From: Beijerinckia indica subsp. indica ATCC 9039
GTDB taxonomy: Bacteria; Pseudomonadota; Alphaproteobacteria; Rhizobiales; Beijerinckiaceae
Direction: 5' to 3'
Assembly: GCF_000019845.1 (NCBI RefSeq)
Contig: NC_010581.1
Location: forward strand, 3,479,501 to 3,543,500
Length of the DNA: 64,000 nucleotides
Part shown: in pieces, positions 25,286-35,207 of the stretch
Position numbering within the stretch: position 1 is the first letter of the stretch
Layout of the letters: the number at the start of each line of letters is the position of its first letter
Made by a program: the position numbers and the translations under genes
Notes under the pieces: generated by a model
What the model saw: only the letters and a program-made list of their open reading frames with translations
Told to the model about the DNA's origin: nothing
Database searches by the model: none

Positions 25286-26653
25286 TCAGAAATTAATGAC
25301 AGTTTTCACACCGAGGATGGCCACATCCGGTTTGTTACAAACACCACCTGGGCAGTGAATCCATTGGAAGTTCGGACGCACATCGATGCCGTTATAGGCA
25401 TGGAAGTTGTAGTAGATTTCCAAGGGATATTCGGCGCGTCGCACGACGGCTGAGCCAGGCACGAGGACATTGGACAGGATCGCGGCATTGGTCAGGCGCG
25501 AATTGACCTCCGTGCGGCCCCAGGCAATGGCGATTTCATCGCCCTGACGGTTCTCGAACGGTCCGTGATAGACGAGGCCGATGGTCTCTTGGTTGTTGAG
25601 CGTCGAGGTCGCCCGATCAAGCATCACCATGCTGCCGATCAGGCTCAGGCCCTGTTTGGGATGATCATCGGAAGGATGCGTGAGCTGCTGCGACATCTGG
25701 AAGCTCACGCCCCAGCGGCCACCCACCGGCAGATCGCTGAGCGGCACGAGATTCGGATAATTGAGGGCCACGACGTCCTGAGCCTGCTGCGAGCCATACC
25801 AGGCGGTGAATTGGTAGACACCGGGCAGACGGCCTCCATCAAAAGCCGGCAGCCAGCCGAATTCGATCGGCAGCAGGACCCCGTTGCCGCCGCTGAAATC
25901 GAAATTCACCCCATAGCTTTGTTTCAAGACGTTGGGGTTCATCTGATAGGCCGCCAGGGTGAAATAGGCTTCCGGCGCGTTGAAGCGCACCCGCGTGCCC
26001 CATTGGCCGATCGGATAATTGAAGAAATAATTGCCGGCGAGGCCGCGGCCCGGCGCCGAGCCGCAGAACGACAGGTTCATGAACACGCAAGGATATTGGG
26101 TGATGTCTTCACTCACCGCCATCTTGCCGATTTTCCAATCGATCACGCCATTGGCGAATTTCTGATCGTACCAGAATTGCGTCAGGCGCCAGATGTCACC
26201 GCGGCCATAGACTTCCTGCGGCTGGACCAGCATGTCGAGGCCGGCATCATGATTGAGATTGCGGCCCTCGCGCTTATCGAAGGTCATCTGGAAGATGGCA
26301 CCCGGATCGCCGAATAATTTTTCCAGATCGAAGGTGACGCCAAGGTTCAACTGGCCGGCCTGGGCGATGCGGTTTTCCGCGCCGCCGGTCATGTTATAGG
26401 CGACTTCGCTGACCCAGACGAATTGGAAATCGATACCCTTGCGATAAAGATCGGAGCGCACCCCGCCCCAAGTCCCCAAGGCCCAGTCATGTTCCGGGAC
26501 GGGAGGCGCGGGCGACACCGCCACTTGGGCTGGCGGCGCGACATCCGCGGCCCGTGCTGCCGTCCCGCCCTGCGTCAGTCCAAAACCCAAGGCCAAAATC
26601 CCCGCGATTCTCGTGGCCCGCAGAAGCTGCCGCCCTGCTTTTTTCGATGCCAT
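25286..26653 (-). CDS. oprB: OprB-family carbohydrate-selective porin
   Basis: This is a 455-aa outer-membrane porin for uptake of sugars. After the signal peptide (MASKKAGRQLLRATRIAGIL, cleavage near TAARAAD) come the family blocks WALGTWGGVRSDLYRKGIDF, YNMTGGAENRIAQAGQLNLG, YDQKFANGVIDWKIGKMAVS, NYPIGQWGTRVRFNAPEAYF and a terminal TVINF, the aromatic C-terminal beta signal. Start 26653 was preferred because AAGGGGGG is 6 bases upstream; an upstream in-frame Met would add 24 residues before the signal peptide. Its position beside sugar-binding and ABC genes suggests it feeds the same substrates. A repeat element lies just upstream. Confidence 0.92.
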   Translation of the reverse strand: MASKKAGRQLLRATRIAGILALGFGLTQGGTAARAADVAPPAQVAVSPAPPVPEHDWALGTWGGVRSDLYRKGIDFQFVWVSEVAYNMTGGAENRIAQAGQLNLGVTFDLEKLFGDPGAIFQMTFDKREGRNLNHDAGLDMLVQPQEVYGRGDIWRLTQFWYDQKFANGVIDWKIGKMAVSEDITQYPCVFMNLSFCGSAPGRGLAGNYFFNYPIGQWGTRVRFNAPEAYFTLAAYQMNPNVLKQSYGVNFDFSGGNGVLLPIEFGWLPAFDGGRLPGVYQFTAWYGSQQAQDVVALNYPNLVPLSDLPVGGRWGVSFQMSQQLTHPSDDHPKQGLSLIGSMVMLDRATSTLNNQETIGLVYHGPFENRQGDEIAIAWGRTEVNSRLTNAAILSNVLVPGSAVVRRAEYPLEIYYNFHAYNGIDVRPNFQWIHCPGGVCNKPDVAILGVKTVINF

Positions 26654-26736
26654 TCTCACCCCCCTTGAGGCTTCATGCCGTCCATCCTGGTACGCGGATG
26701 ATGTCAGCCGGATGAAGCCTTTCAATCCCCTGCCTC

Positions 26737-26834
26737 GTATCGAGAATCACAGATTCTCGAACCGTCACTTTTTAAACCGTATCCACTTGTCCTTATTGAA
26801 CCGTGACGAGTCGCGCTTCAATAAGAATGGATAC
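26737..26834 (-). repeat. Two-hairpin palindromic repeat, copy 2 (inverted)
   Basis: In minus orientation this is the same unit as 2827-2920: hairpin A arms at 26779-26800 and 26817-26834, the TTTAAAAAGTG linker, and hairpin B arms at 26740-26748 and 26752-26760. Hairpin A has 3-4 extra bases in one arm (the AAG/CTT bulge before GTGGATAC), a feature shared with copy 3. It lies between a binding-protein gene and oprB. Confidence 0.85.
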
Positions 26835-26863
26835 TGGAGCAACTGTTCCAGCTCTTTGAAACG

Positions 26864-26900
26864 CATCAACCGCAAAGAGGTCTCCCTTTTGCGGTTGATG
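26864..26900 (-). terminator. Terminator-like hairpin after the ribose-type binding-protein gene
   Basis: CATCAACCGCAAA (26864-26876) and TTTGCGGTTGATG (26888-26900) form a 13-bp stem just after the stop codon of the minus-strand gene at 26913. Confidence 0.6.
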
Positions 26901-26912
26901 TTGGTGCGCTGG

Positions 26913-27842
26913 TTAACGCTCGGCCCGCCAACCCTTGTATTCAGCGACATTCTCACGCGTGACCAGTTTCGGCGCGATGAGAATGACATCCTGCTCGGGC
27001 TTCTTGCCGTTCAGAAGATCATTGCCGAGATCAACGGCAAGCTGGGCAATCGCATAGGGATCTTGGCTGGCCGAGGCATGGATGCAGGTGTTCTTCGCCT
27101 TGAGAGCGACCTCGATATCAGGCGCGCCATCGACCGAAGTAATGATGAGATCGTTGCGATGGAGGCGCTGCGCGGCAAAATCAGAGCCAATCGCCTGCCG
27201 GTCATTGATCGTGAAGACCGCATCGATCTTCGCAAACTGGGAAAGATGGTCCTGCATGACATTCATGCCATGCCGATGCGATCCTTTGGCATTTTGATCG
27301 CTTGAAAGGACCGCGATCTCCGGAGCATTCGCAAGCGCCTTCTTGCAGCCCTCAACACGCTCGCGCACGGAAGACACCTGCGGACCGTTCTGAATGATGA
27401 CATTGCCCTTGCCGCCGAGCTTGTCGACGATATATTGACAGGCGATTTCCCCCGCCTGCCGATTATCCGTGGTGATGGTGATATCGGCGCCTTTGGCTGC
27501 TGCATCGACAGCGATGACGGGAATACCGGCGGCATGGGCCCGTTGGATCGCCGGCTCCAGAGCCGCGGGATCGCCCGGATTGAGCAGGATCAAATCGACC
27601 CCCGAGGCAATGAGACTATCGATCTGGGTGGCCTGTTTGTTCAGATCATAATCGAAATCAAGCGTATTGATCTTGACATTCGGATTGATTTTCTGGGCAC
27701 TTGCCGTAGCGCCCTTGGCCATGGCGACGAAATAGGGATTATCCATCGAGGCGAGCGAGAGGCCGATTGATTTGAGGTCTTTCGCCGATGCGTGCGCCGT
27801 CATGAGAGCCACCGCCGCGGCAGCCACCAGCACCTTGTTCAT
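26913..27842 (-). CDS. Ribose-type (RbsB family) sugar ABC substrate-binding protein
   Basis: This is a 309-aa periplasmic binding protein. Signal peptide MNKVLVAAAAVALMTAHASA is followed by a peripla_BP_4/RbsB body: IGLSLASMDNPYFVAMAKGA, LIASGVDLILLNPGDPAALEP, AAGIPVIAVDAAAKGAD, VFTINDRQAIGSDFAA and ITSVDGAPDIEVALK. It captures a pentose or hexose for an ABC importer. It has no ATPase or permease of its own; gguB ends 195 bp upstream on the same strand, so it may share GguAB with ChvE. ATG 27842 has GGGAGGA seven bases upstream; an in-frame ATG two codons earlier is too close to the site. Confidence 0.88.
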   Translation of the reverse strand: MNKVLVAAAAVALMTAHASAKDLKSIGLSLASMDNPYFVAMAKGATASAQKINPNVKINTLDFDYDLNKQATQIDSLIASGVDLILLNPGDPAALEPAIQRAHAAGIPVIAVDAAAKGADITITTDNRQAGEIACQYIVDKLGGKGNVIIQNGPQVSSVRERVEGCKKALANAPEIAVLSSDQNAKGSHRHGMNVMQDHLSQFAKIDAVFTINDRQAIGSDFAAQRLHRNDLIITSVDGAPDIEVALKAKNTCIHASASQDPYAIAQLAVDLGNDLLNGKKPEQDVILIAPKLVTRENVAEYKGWRAER

Positions 27843-28037
27843 CTTCATTTCCTCCCTTGCTTATTAACTCTCTCGCCACGTTCATGGGCAAAATGAGAAA
27901 CGCTTTATATAGCTCACGGAAATGACGGAGAGGCAATCAGCTTCTCCGCGAATCTTTTTCGTAAAGCTTACTATGGCCATAACGCTCGGCACAAGTTACC
28001 ATCCAATGTAATCCAGAAAAGCAAATGATACGCACAA

Positions 28038-29228
28038 TCATCGCTTCTGATTATAAACATCAAAGCAGACAGCACCGAGAAGGACAAGCCCCTTGATGAC
28101 TTGCTGATAATCGATCCCGATTCCAAGAATTGACATGCCATTGTTCATGACACCCATGATAAGCGCGCCGATCACCGCTCCCGTAACGCGTCCAACGCCG
28201 CCATAAGCCGAAGCGCCGCCAATGAAACAAGCTGCTATGACATCAAGCTCGAAACCAAGACCAGCCTTCGGGGTCGCGGTATTGAGACGCGCGGCAAAGA
28301 CAAGACCGGCAAGCGCAGAGAGCACGCCCATATTCACAAAGGTCAAAAACGTCAGCCGTTCGGTCTTGATACCTGAGAGCTTGGCAGCCTTCTCGTTGCC
28401 ACCAATTGCATAGATCTGGCGACCTATTGTCGTGCGTGATGTAAGGAAGCCATAGAGTGCGATGAGCGCCATCATGATGACGAGCACATTGGGCAGGCCG
28501 CGGTGCGAAGCGATGAGATAGGTAAAATAAAGAACGACCGCGAAGAGCACCAGATTCTTGAAGATGAAAAAACCATTGGGTTCGACATTGATGTCATGGC
28601 TAAGCTGGCGTGCCCGATTTTTGTAGTTCGTATAGACCAGCACGAGAGCGACAGCGGCACCCATAAGGAGAGAGGTCGGATAGAGCGTGCCGGTGTCAGT
28701 GAAAACTTCTGGAATGAAACCAGAAGACAGTTTTTGAAAAGTCTGTGGAAAAGGACCGACCGACTGACCTTGTAGAATCGCCAGCGCCAGGCCTTTGAAG
28801 ACGAGCATTCCCGCCAAAGTGACAATGAAGGAGGGAATTTTGAAATAAGCCACCCAATAGCCCTGTGCCGCGCCGATCAAGCCGCCAAGGACGAGGCAGA
28901 TGAGGCTGGCAGGAACGAAAGGCAGATGGTAGTGCACCATGAGCACGGCAGCCACGGCGCCGATGAACCCAGCCACCGAGCCGACCGAAAGATCGATATG
29001 GCCAGTCACGATCACCAGGAGCATCCCGAGCGCCATGATGACAATATAGCTGTTTTGCAGGACAAGATTGGTGAGATTGAGTGGGCGTAGCAACGTGCCC
29101 TGGGTCATGACTTCGAAAAACAGCATGATGGCAAACAGCGATAGCAGCATGCCATATTCACGCAGATTGTCTTTTAGAAAGCTGATGTGGATAGGCTTCT
29201 CGCCGAGTGCGATCGTCTTGTTGCTCAC
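28038..29228 (-). CDS. gguB: Multiple-sugar ABC transporter permease GguB (XylH/MmsB type)
   Basis: This is a 396-aa inner-membrane permease with about ten hydrophobic helices. Typical blocks are [59 protein letters not shown] and the late [20 protein letters not shown]. It is the membrane channel for sugars delivered by ChvE. ATG overlaps the gguA stop by 4 bases (ATGA), which indicates translational coupling. Its length matches the XylH/GguB branch. In Agrobacterium this transporter takes up arabinose, galactose, glucose and related sugars, which fits the arabinose operon that follows upstream. Confidence 0.94.
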   Translation of the reverse strand: MSNKTIALGEKPIHISFLKDNLREYGMLLSLFAIMLFFEVMTQGTLLRPLNLTNLVLQNSYIVIMALGMLLVIVTGHIDLSVGSVAGFIGAVAAVLMVHYHLPFVPASLICLVLGGLIGAAQGYWVAYFKIPSFIVTLAGMLVFKGLALAILQGQSVGPFPQTFQKLSSGFIPEVFTDTGTLYPTSLLMGAAVALVLVYTNYKNRARQLSHDINVEPNGFFIFKNLVLFAVVLYFTYLIASHRGLPNVLVIMMALIALYGFLTSRTTIGRQIYAIGGNEKAAKLSGIKTERLTFLTFVNMGVLSALAGLVFAARLNTATPKAGLGFELDVIAACFIGGASAYGGVGRVTGAVIGALIMGVMNNGMSILGIGIDYQQVIKGLVLLGAVCFDVYNQKR

Positions 29229-30760
29229 TGCCGTTTCTCCCCTTTGCGCATGATGGAGCGCATGATTTTTTCTTGTGTGGCTTCCGCTGTCGGGAATTCT
29301 CCGACAAAGGCGCCTTCGTTCATGACGTAGATACGGTCACTGATGCCAAGCAGCTCCGGCATTTCCGACGAAATCACGACGACGCCTTTTCCGGCGTTGG
29401 CGAGATCGTTTATGATGCAGTAAATTTCATATTTGGCGCCGATGTCGATGCCACGAGTTGGCTCATCGAGGATCAGAATTTCCGGACCGGCGAACAGCCA
29501 TTTCGACAGAACCACCTTCTGCTGATTGCCGCCCGAGAGCTTACCGACCTCCTGATAAACCCCTGAACTGCGTATGCGCATGCGGCTACGATAATCGCTT
29601 GCGACCTTGAATTCCTTCATGTCATCAATGACACGCTGGTTCGCAACACCCTCGAGATTTGCGAGCGTCACATTCTTGCGGATATCATCGGAGAGAAGCA
29701 GACCAAGCTCCTTACGGTCCTCCGTGACATAGGCAAGGCCGGCATTGATGGCTCGGCTGACCGTCGAGAGATCGACCTCACGACCATTGAGAACAGCCCG
29801 GCCGGTGATCTTTTGCCCCCACGACCGCCCGAAGACGCTCATGGCGAATTCCGTGCGCCCTGCTCCCATCAAGCCGGCGATCCCGACGATCTCACCCCGC
29901 TTCACGTGAAAATTCACATTCTTGATCAGTTGGCGGTCAGGATGCTGGGGGTGATAAACCGACCAATTTTCGATTGAGAAGATCGCTGCACCAATCTTGG
30001 GCTCGCGCTTTGGATAGCGGTGCTCGAGATCACGATCGACCATCTTGCGGATGATGCGATCTTCCTCGATTGCCTCGGCATGGCAATCCATGGTGTCGAC
30101 GGTACGGCCGTCCCGCAGAACAGTGATCTGGTCGGCAACGCGGGAGACTTCGTTCAGTTTGTGCGAGATCAGGATGGACGTAATCCCCTGCGCGCGGAAT
30201 TCGATAAGAAGATCGAGTAAAGCCTCGCTATCATTCTCATTCAGGCTAGCCGTCGGCTCATCGAGAATGAGCAAGCGCACTTTCTTCGAAAGCGCCTTGG
30301 CGATTTCGACCAATTGCTGTTTGCCGACGCCGATATTGGTAATGAGCGTGTCGGGAGCTTCATTAAGTCCGACCTTGGCCAACAGTTCCTTCGCGCGCGT
30401 ATACACCGTATCGCGGTCGATCACACCAAATCGCGAGGGTGGATTGGCGATAAAGATATTCTCGGCGATAGACATCAAGGGGATCAGTGCAAGTTCCTGA
30501 TGAATGATGATGATGCCGAGTGCCTCCGTATCATTGATATCGTGAAAGTGCCGCTCCTCACCATCGTAGAAGATCGCCCCTTCATAGCTCCCATGGGGAT
30601 AAACGCCACTCAGCACTTTCATGAGGGTGGACTTGCCGGCGCCGTTCTCACCGACGAGAGCATGGATTTCTCCTGCCTTCACAGTGAGGTTCACGTCATT
30701 GAGCGCTTTCACGCCGGTGAAGCTCTTGCTGATGCCCCGCATTTCCAGGATCGCATTCAT
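29225..30760 (-). CDS. gguA: Multiple-sugar ABC transporter ATPase GguA (double ABC domain)
   Basis: This is a 511-aa cytoplasmic ATPase with two fused nucleotide-binding domains. The first has Walker [10 protein letters not shown], a [14 protein letters not shown] signature and Walker [11 protein letters not shown]. The second has the degenerate [10 protein letters not shown]-loop usual in this family, [15 protein letters not shown] and [12 protein letters not shown]. It powers sugar import through GguB. It lies between chvE (74 bp) and gguB (overlapping), which sets the operon order chvE-gguA-gguB. Confidence 0.96.
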   Translation of the reverse strand: MNAILEMRGISKSFTGVKALNDVNLTVKAGEIHALVGENGAGKSTLMKVLSGVYPHGSYEGAIFYDGEERHFHDINDTEALGIIIIHQELALIPLMSIAENIFIANPPSRFGVIDRDTVYTRAKELLAKVGLNEAPDTLITNIGVGKQQLVEIAKALSKKVRLLILDEPTASLNENDSEALLDLLIEFRAQGITSILISHKLNEVSRVADQITVLRDGRTVDTMDCHAEAIEEDRIIRKMVDRDLEHRYPKREPKIGAAIFSIENWSVYHPQHPDRQLIKNVNFHVKRGEIVGIAGLMGAGRTEFAMSVFGRSWGQKITGRAVLNGREVDLSTVSRAINAGLAYVTEDRKELGLLLSDDIRKNVTLANLEGVANQRVIDDMKEFKVASDYRSRMRIRSSGVYQEVGKLSGGNQQKVVLSKWLFAGPEILILDEPTRGIDIGAKYEIYCIINDLANAGKGVVVISSEMPELLGISDRIYVMNEGAFVGEFPTAEATQEKIMRSIMRKGEKRQ

Positions 30761-30788
30761 TACCTGGTTCCTTCAAGATTTTTGGGGG

Positions 30789-30816
30789 AAGCGGTCGCGC
30801 AAGAACGCGACCGCTT
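30789..30816 (-). promoter_or_regulatory. Intercistronic stem-loop between chvE and gguA
   Basis: AAGCGGTCGCG (30789-30799) and CGCGACCGCTT (30806-30816) form a perfect 11-bp GC-rich stem in the 73-bp chvE-gguA gap. On the minus strand it follows a short run of AAAAG and is followed by CCCCC, not T. It most likely stabilises the upstream chvE message, so that more binding protein than ATPase is made. Confidence 0.65.
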
Positions 30817-30833
30817 TTCTCAATGCGAGGAGA

Positions 30834-31898
30834 TTAGTTGATCTCTGCCTTGCCGTAATAGCCACTGCCGATCAGGATCTCTTGCCAGTTGCTCTTGTCG
30901 ACAACCACGGGCTTGAGCAGATAAGCAGGCACGACCTTCACGCCATTATTATAGGTTTTTGTATCGTTGACCTTCACCGGCTGGTTGCTCAGCATGGCAT
31001 CGACCATGTCAGCGGTGACTTTGGCGAGTTCGCGTGTATCCTTGAAAATGGTCGAATATTGTTCGCCAGCCAGGATCGATTTCATGGAGGGCACTTCGGC
31101 GTCCTGGCCCGTCACGATCGGCATCTTCATGTTGCCGCTTCCATATCCCACCCCCTTCAAAGAGGACAGGATACCGATGGACAATCCATCGAAAGGCGAC
31201 AGTACGGCATCGACACGCTTGTTGGTGTAATAGGCGCTGAGCAGATTATCCATGCGAGCCTGGGCGGTCGCCGGATCCCAGCGCAATGTCGCGACCTTGT
31301 CCATGCCCTTCTGGCCGCTCTGCACGACAAGCGTACCGCGATCGATATAGGGCTGCAGCACGGACATCGCGCCATTATAGAAGAAGTAGGCATTGTTATC
31401 GTCGGGCGAGCCACCGAACAGCTCGATATTGAAGGGGCCCTTTGCCTCCGGCAGGCCGAGCGCCTTCACGATCGATTCTGCCTGCAGCACGCCGACCTGG
31501 AAATTATCGAATGTCGAATAATAATCGACATTCGGCGTGTCCCGGATCAGGCGATCATAAGCAATGACCTTGATGTTCTTTGCCGCGGCCTGCTTGAGGA
31601 CATCTGAAAGGGTCGTTCCGTCGATCGAGCCGATCACCAGGACTTTCGCCCCTTTCGTCACCATGTTCTCGATCTGGGCAAGCTGATTTGGAATATCGTC
31701 TTCAGCATATTGCAGGTCGGTTTCGTAGCCGCGGTCTTTCAAGACCTTGGCCATGTTGGCTCCATCCGCAATCCAGCGCGCCGAAGACTTGGTCGGCATG
31801 GCGATGCCGACGATCCCCTTATCGGCGGCCTGAGTCTGAGCCGAAAGAATGATCGCGCCAAACGCGCATGCGGACAAGACTGTACTGACGATTCTCAT
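30834..31898 (-). CDS. chvE: ChvE multiple-sugar-binding periplasmic protein
   Basis: This is a 354-aa periplasmic binding protein with a signal peptide ([20 protein letters not shown], cleavage near TQAA). Blocks [79 protein letters not shown] and [14 protein letters not shown] are those of Agrobacterium ChvE. ChvE binds arabinose, galactose, glucose and related sugars in pyranose form, both for uptake through GguAB and, in Agrobacterium, for signalling through VirA. No vir gene is seen here, so uptake is the supported role. A divergent AT-rich inverted repeat lies 110 bp upstream. Confidence 0.95.
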   Translation of the reverse strand: MRIVSTVLSACAFGAIILSAQTQAADKGIVGIAMPTKSSARWIADGANMAKVLKDRGYETDLQYAEDDIPNQLAQIENMVTKGAKVLVIGSIDGTTLSDVLKQAAAKNIKVIAYDRLIRDTPNVDYYSTFDNFQVGVLQAESIVKALGLPEAKGPFNIELFGGSPDDNNAYFFYNGAMSVLQPYIDRGTLVVQSGQKGMDKVATLRWDPATAQARMDNLLSAYYTNKRVDAVLSPFDGLSIGILSSLKGVGYGSGNMKMPIVTGQDAEVPSMKSILAGEQYSTIFKDTRELAKVTADMVDAMLSNQPVKVNDTKTYNNGVKVVPAYLLKPVVVDKSNWQEILIGSGYYGKAEIN

Positions 31899-32007
31899 GT
31901 TTGTTCCCCCCTGAAACTTTGTGGTTGAAACGGCTGTTTCGCCGTCTCGCTCCTTGTTGGAGCAGGCTCTGAGGCACCTGACTTGGTATCAAATCCCTCA
32001 ATCCTAA

Positions 32008-32038
32008 TTTTGTAAAGATACTTTATTTATTTACAAAA
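32008..32038. promoter_or_regulatory. Inverted repeat upstream of chvE
   Basis: TTTTGTAAA (32008-32016) and TTTACAAAA (32030-32038) are perfect 9-bp arms with a 13-base AT-rich spacer, about 110 bp upstream of the chvE start. It may be an operator or upstream promoter element for the transporter operon. No cognate regulator is identified. Confidence 0.45.
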
Positions 32039-32178
32039 GACGATGCCCTTTTGCATGAAGGTCAAAAATTATCGGATAGAGCTGCATTAAAAGTTTTTTC
32101 ATTGCGGATCGTTGCGGCCTTCCAACATTCGAACCGAATGAATTGAATACGTTATTATTCAAGCGCTAGCATGCGCTA

Positions 32179-33111
32179 TCACGGATCGGCAGCAAGCTTG
32201 ACGCGAGGCTCCGGCCGGCCTTTCGCACCGATATCCAACAGAAAGGTGCAGCCGTGATGCGGATCAGCAGCGCGCGCCGAAATATCCATATCCTGATAGG
32301 CCGAGGTGACCAGAAGCCGTGTATAACCAGGGCCGACAAAGACTGGGCAACTCGTATTGAGCGCGGGGGCGGCCACGGTGCGCAGGTGAGCGCCATCCGG
32401 CGAAAAGGCTTCGACGCAGGCCCCGCCCCAGCAGGCGCACCAGATGAGACCGTCCGCATCAGTCACCGCGCCATCAAGCCAACCCGGTGTCTCGCGCCGA
32501 TGGAGCGCGGAGGGCCCTCCTGACGGCAAACCCGTCGCCAGATCGAGCGGCACACGGTAGAGCACATTTTCATAGGTATCGGCGAAATAGCCCATCGTCC
32601 CGTCCGGAGAAAAGCAGATGGCGTTGGGGATGGTGAGACCGGTGAACAGGCGTTGCAGCGCGCCGCGATGCAACGCATAGATGGAGCCTGCTCCGACTTC
32701 GGCTTTACGCCCCATGGTGCTGGTCCAGAACGTGCCGCTCGGATGTGCCCGCGAGTCGTTGGACCGGGTGATCGGATTGTCCGGCTCGATCGCCACGAGT
32801 TGTTGCAGCACCCCGCTGTCCTTGGTCCGCAGATAGAGACCATCTTCGGCTGCCATCAGTTGGCGCCTATCGTCGACGTGAGCAAGAGCGCTCGCCATAA
32901 AGGGCAACGGATGGATGAAGATCTCGCTGTCGCCAAGCCTGGCTTCGAACAGGCGGCGTTCCACTATATCGAACCACCAGGCCGTATCGCTCGCCTCATC
33001 ATAGGCTGGGCCCTCGCCAAGATGGCAGCGCTCCGCGCACAAGAGCGTGGCCGCAACCTGTTCGATCGACCTGCCCTTTCCCATGTCGCTGCATCCGTCA
33101 ATGGCTGTCAT
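32179..33111 (-). CDS. Sugar lactonase, SMP-30/regucalcin family (probable L-arabinolactonase)
   Basis: This is a 310-aa cytoplasmic beta-propeller without a signal peptide. Family blocks are CHLGEGPAYDEASDTAWWFDI (metal-binding Glu), NDSRAHPSGTFWTSTMG, IPNAICFSPDGTMGYFADT, LDGAVTDADGLIWCACWGG and LLVTSAY. It should hydrolyse the sugar 1,4-lactone made by the neighbouring dehydrogenase to the aldonic acid. It is the last gene of the arabinose operon, 33 bp after the mutarotase. AAGG precedes the ATG. In Azospirillum nomenclature this step is AraB. Galactonolactonase activity is equally possible. Confidence 0.88.
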   Translation of the reverse strand: MTAIDGCSDMGKGRSIEQVAATLLCAERCHLGEGPAYDEASDTAWWFDIVERRLFEARLGDSEIFIHPLPFMASALAHVDDRRQLMAAEDGLYLRTKDSGVLQQLVAIEPDNPITRSNDSRAHPSGTFWTSTMGRKAEVGAGSIYALHRGALQRLFTGLTIPNAICFSPDGTMGYFADTYENVLYRVPLDLATGLPSGGPSALHRRETPGWLDGAVTDADGLIWCACWGGACVEAFSPDGAHLRTVAAPALNTSCPVFVGPGYTRLLVTSAYQDMDISARAADPHHGCTFLLDIGAKGRPEPRVKLAADP

Positions 33112-33144
33112 GTTCGTTGCCTTGCATCCGTGGTCTCCCCCGGT

Positions 33145-34233
33145 TCAGGTTGAGTAAAAACGGTAGAAGGAAAGGTGCCGGTAAACTTCGCCTGGATCGA
33201 GTCTGACGGAGGAGTAGTCCAGCCGATTGGGCGCATCAGGCCAAGCTTGTGGCTCAAGGCAAAAGGCATCGGCTTGCCGATAGAGGCGGCCGCGTTTTCC
33301 CGGCACCGACCCGTCAAGGAAATTGCCGGAATAGAATTGGAGACCGGGCTGATCGGTGAAAAGCTCCATCCCTCTGCCGGACGCGCGATGCAGGACTCGG
33401 GCGGCGAGCCGCGGTGCCTCGGTCCGGCCGCCTTGGAGGCAAAAATTGTGGTCGTAGCCCTGCGCAAGACGAAGCTGCTCGTGTCCGTTTCGTAGGCGCG
33501 CGCCAATCCGCTGCGGCTGACGGAAATCGAACGGAGTGCCCACAACAGGCTCCGGCCCGCCAAGCGGAATCAGGGTCTCATCAACAGGCAGATAGGCATC
33601 CGCCATCATGAGGAGCTCATGGTCGAGCACATCTTCTGCCGCATCAACGCCGGCGAGATTGAAGAATCCGTGGTGCGTGAGGTTGACGACGGTGGGTCGA
33701 TCGGTCATCGCCTCGAAGGCGATGGAGAACCCAATATCCTCGGTCACGGTATAAGTGACGCGGGCGCTGAGTGTGCCAGGATAGCCTTCTTCTCCATCGG
33801 GGCTGATATAGGCCAATGTCATCGAGGGCGCGGGATCATCCGTAAGGGCCTCGATAGACCATAGCCGCTGGTCGAACCCGGCTACACCGCCATGCAGACT
33901 GTTCACCCCATCATTGGCCGTCACCTGGAATCGCCGGCCATCGAGTAAAAAGCTGCCGTGCGCGATACGGTTAGCATAGCGACCGATAGTGGCGCCGAAA
34001 TAGCGTCGATGCGCGAAATAAGGCGCAAAATCGTCATGACCAAGCACGATGTCGGCGCAACGTCCTGTACGGTCTGGCACGTGAAGGGATTGGACAGTGG
34101 CACCAAAAGTAATGACGGCGAGTTCGAAGCCGTTTCTGCCACAGAGCCGCACACGCTCAACAGTGGCTCCGTCCGGCAGATGACCGAAGTGCTCGCGCAC
34201 GATGTTCGGACCCACTGTTTCGATGTATGTCAT
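33145..34233 (-). CDS. galM: Aldose 1-epimerase (mutarotase)
   Basis: This is a 362-aa GalM-family protein that interconverts alpha and beta anomers of aldoses, so that ChvE-imported sugar matches the dehydrogenase. Visible blocks are TFGATVQSLHVPDR, YFGATIGRYANRIAHGSFLL, NDGVNSLHGGVAGFDQRLW, VNLTHHGFFNL with the catalytic His, and DQPGLQFYSGNFLDG. Glu equivalents occur near the end. GAGGA is 6 bases upstream of ATG 34233, which overlaps the end of the dehydrogenase gene (stop 34236-34238 lies just before it), so translation is probably coupled. An in-frame TTG at 34239 is a less likely start. Confidence 0.93.
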   Translation of the reverse strand: MTYIETVGPNIVREHFGHLPDGATVERVRLCGRNGFELAVITFGATVQSLHVPDRTGRCADIVLGHDDFAPYFAHRRYFGATIGRYANRIAHGSFLLDGRRFQVTANDGVNSLHGGVAGFDQRLWSIEALTDDPAPSMTLAYISPDGEEGYPGTLSARVTYTVTEDIGFSIAFEAMTDRPTVVNLTHHGFFNLAGVDAAEDVLDHELLMMADAYLPVDETLIPLGGPEPVVGTPFDFRQPQRIGARLRNGHEQLRLAQGYDHNFCLQGGRTEAPRLAARVLHRASGRGMELFTDQPGLQFYSGNFLDGSVPGKRGRLYRQADAFCLEPQAWPDAPNRLDYSSVRLDPGEVYRHLSFYRFYST

Positions 34234-34235
34234 GG

Positions 34236-35207
34236 TCAATCCTCGAACGGCTCGACCAATGTGCGGCGGCCCAGCATGAAGGCATCCGCGACATGTTGGA
34301 GGGGGACGAGGTCGACGTCGCTCATCCCTCCGGCAATGAGTTCAACGAAACGGCGATAAATGCCGCGATATTCGGCCTCAGGCGTCTCGACGAGTTTTTT
34401 GCCGTCGTGAGCCAATTCGGCTCCCCCCTTGGAGAGGACGAGGACGCCGTCAGCCGTTTCGACCAGAATGTCCCAGCTCTGCGGCCCGGTCTGGCGGAAG
34501 TCGAATTCGGCGTGGATGGCGAGGCCGTTTGTGTCGGAGAAATCGAGATCGGCAGCGATCGGTGCCGCGCGGTTTGCCGGGAAAGCGAGTTCCGCCCGGG
34601 TGAGGAATATGGGACGTGGCAGAATCTCCGTGAGAATCGACAGGGCATTGATGCCGGGGTCGAAGACACCAAGACCGCCTGGTTCCCAGATCCAGGCCTG
34701 GCCCGGATGCCAGATCCGCACATCCTCCTTCCACGCGATGGTCACGGCGCGAAGTGTCCGTTCCGCGAGGAAGGCACGGGCGGGTTCGACGGCCGGCGCA
34801 AAGCGGGAATGCCAAGTGGCGAATAAGGTCCTGCCCGCCCGCTGAGCTTGTGCGACGAGCGGAGCGATTTCGCTTACTGTAGCGCCCGGGGGCTTCTCGA
34901 GAAGCACGTGCTTGCCTGCGGCGAGTGCGACCTCCGCCTGGGCGCGGCGGACCTGCGGCGGAGTGCAGAGTGCCACGGCATCAATCTGTGGTCCTTCGCT
35001 CAGGAGATGGTCCAAAGTCTTGAAATAGGGGATTCCCTCGAGCCCCCCATCATGGCTCGCAATGGCCGTGAGCGCGATGCCTGGTGTGGTGGCGATAGCG
35101 GGGACATGCTGATCGCGGGCGATCTTGCCAAAACCCACGATGGCGAGGCGGATCGGGGGCACCGTCTCTTCCCTGGCTGCCGGGCCGGGTTGCAGAACTT
35201 GAATCAT
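34236..35207 (-). CDS. Sugar 1-dehydrogenase, Gfo/Idh/MocA family (L-arabinose/D-galactose 1-dehydrogenase)
   Basis: This is a 323-aa NAD(P)-dependent oxidoreductase. The Rossmann motif is [12 protein letters not shown], followed by [30 protein letters not shown] (the EKP motif) and a C-terminal Gfo/Idh alpha/beta domain with [18 protein letters not shown] and [10 protein letters not shown]. The [14 protein letters not shown] pattern resembles bacterial D-galactose/L-arabinose 1-dehydrogenases. It should oxidise the pyranose to the lactone. The start overlaps the stop of the aldehyde dehydrogenase (ATGA). Azospirillum nomenclature would call it AraA. Substrate preference between arabinose and galactose cannot be read by eye. 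Confidence 0.88.
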   Translation of the reverse strand: MIQVLQPGPAAREETVPPIRLAIVGFGKIARDQHVPAIATTPGIALTAIASHDGGLEGIPYFKTLDHLLSEGPQIDAVALCTPPQVRRAQAEVALAAGKHVLLEKPPGATVSEIAPLVAQAQRAGRTLFATWHSRFAPAVEPARAFLAERTLRAVTIAWKEDVRIWHPGQAWIWEPGGLGVFDPGINALSILTEILPRPIFLTRAELAFPANRAAPIAADLDFSDTNGLAIHAEFDFRQTGPQSWDILVETADGVLVLSKGGAELAHDGKKLVETPEAEYRGIYRRFVELIAGGMSDVDLVPLQHVADAFMLGRRTLVEPFED

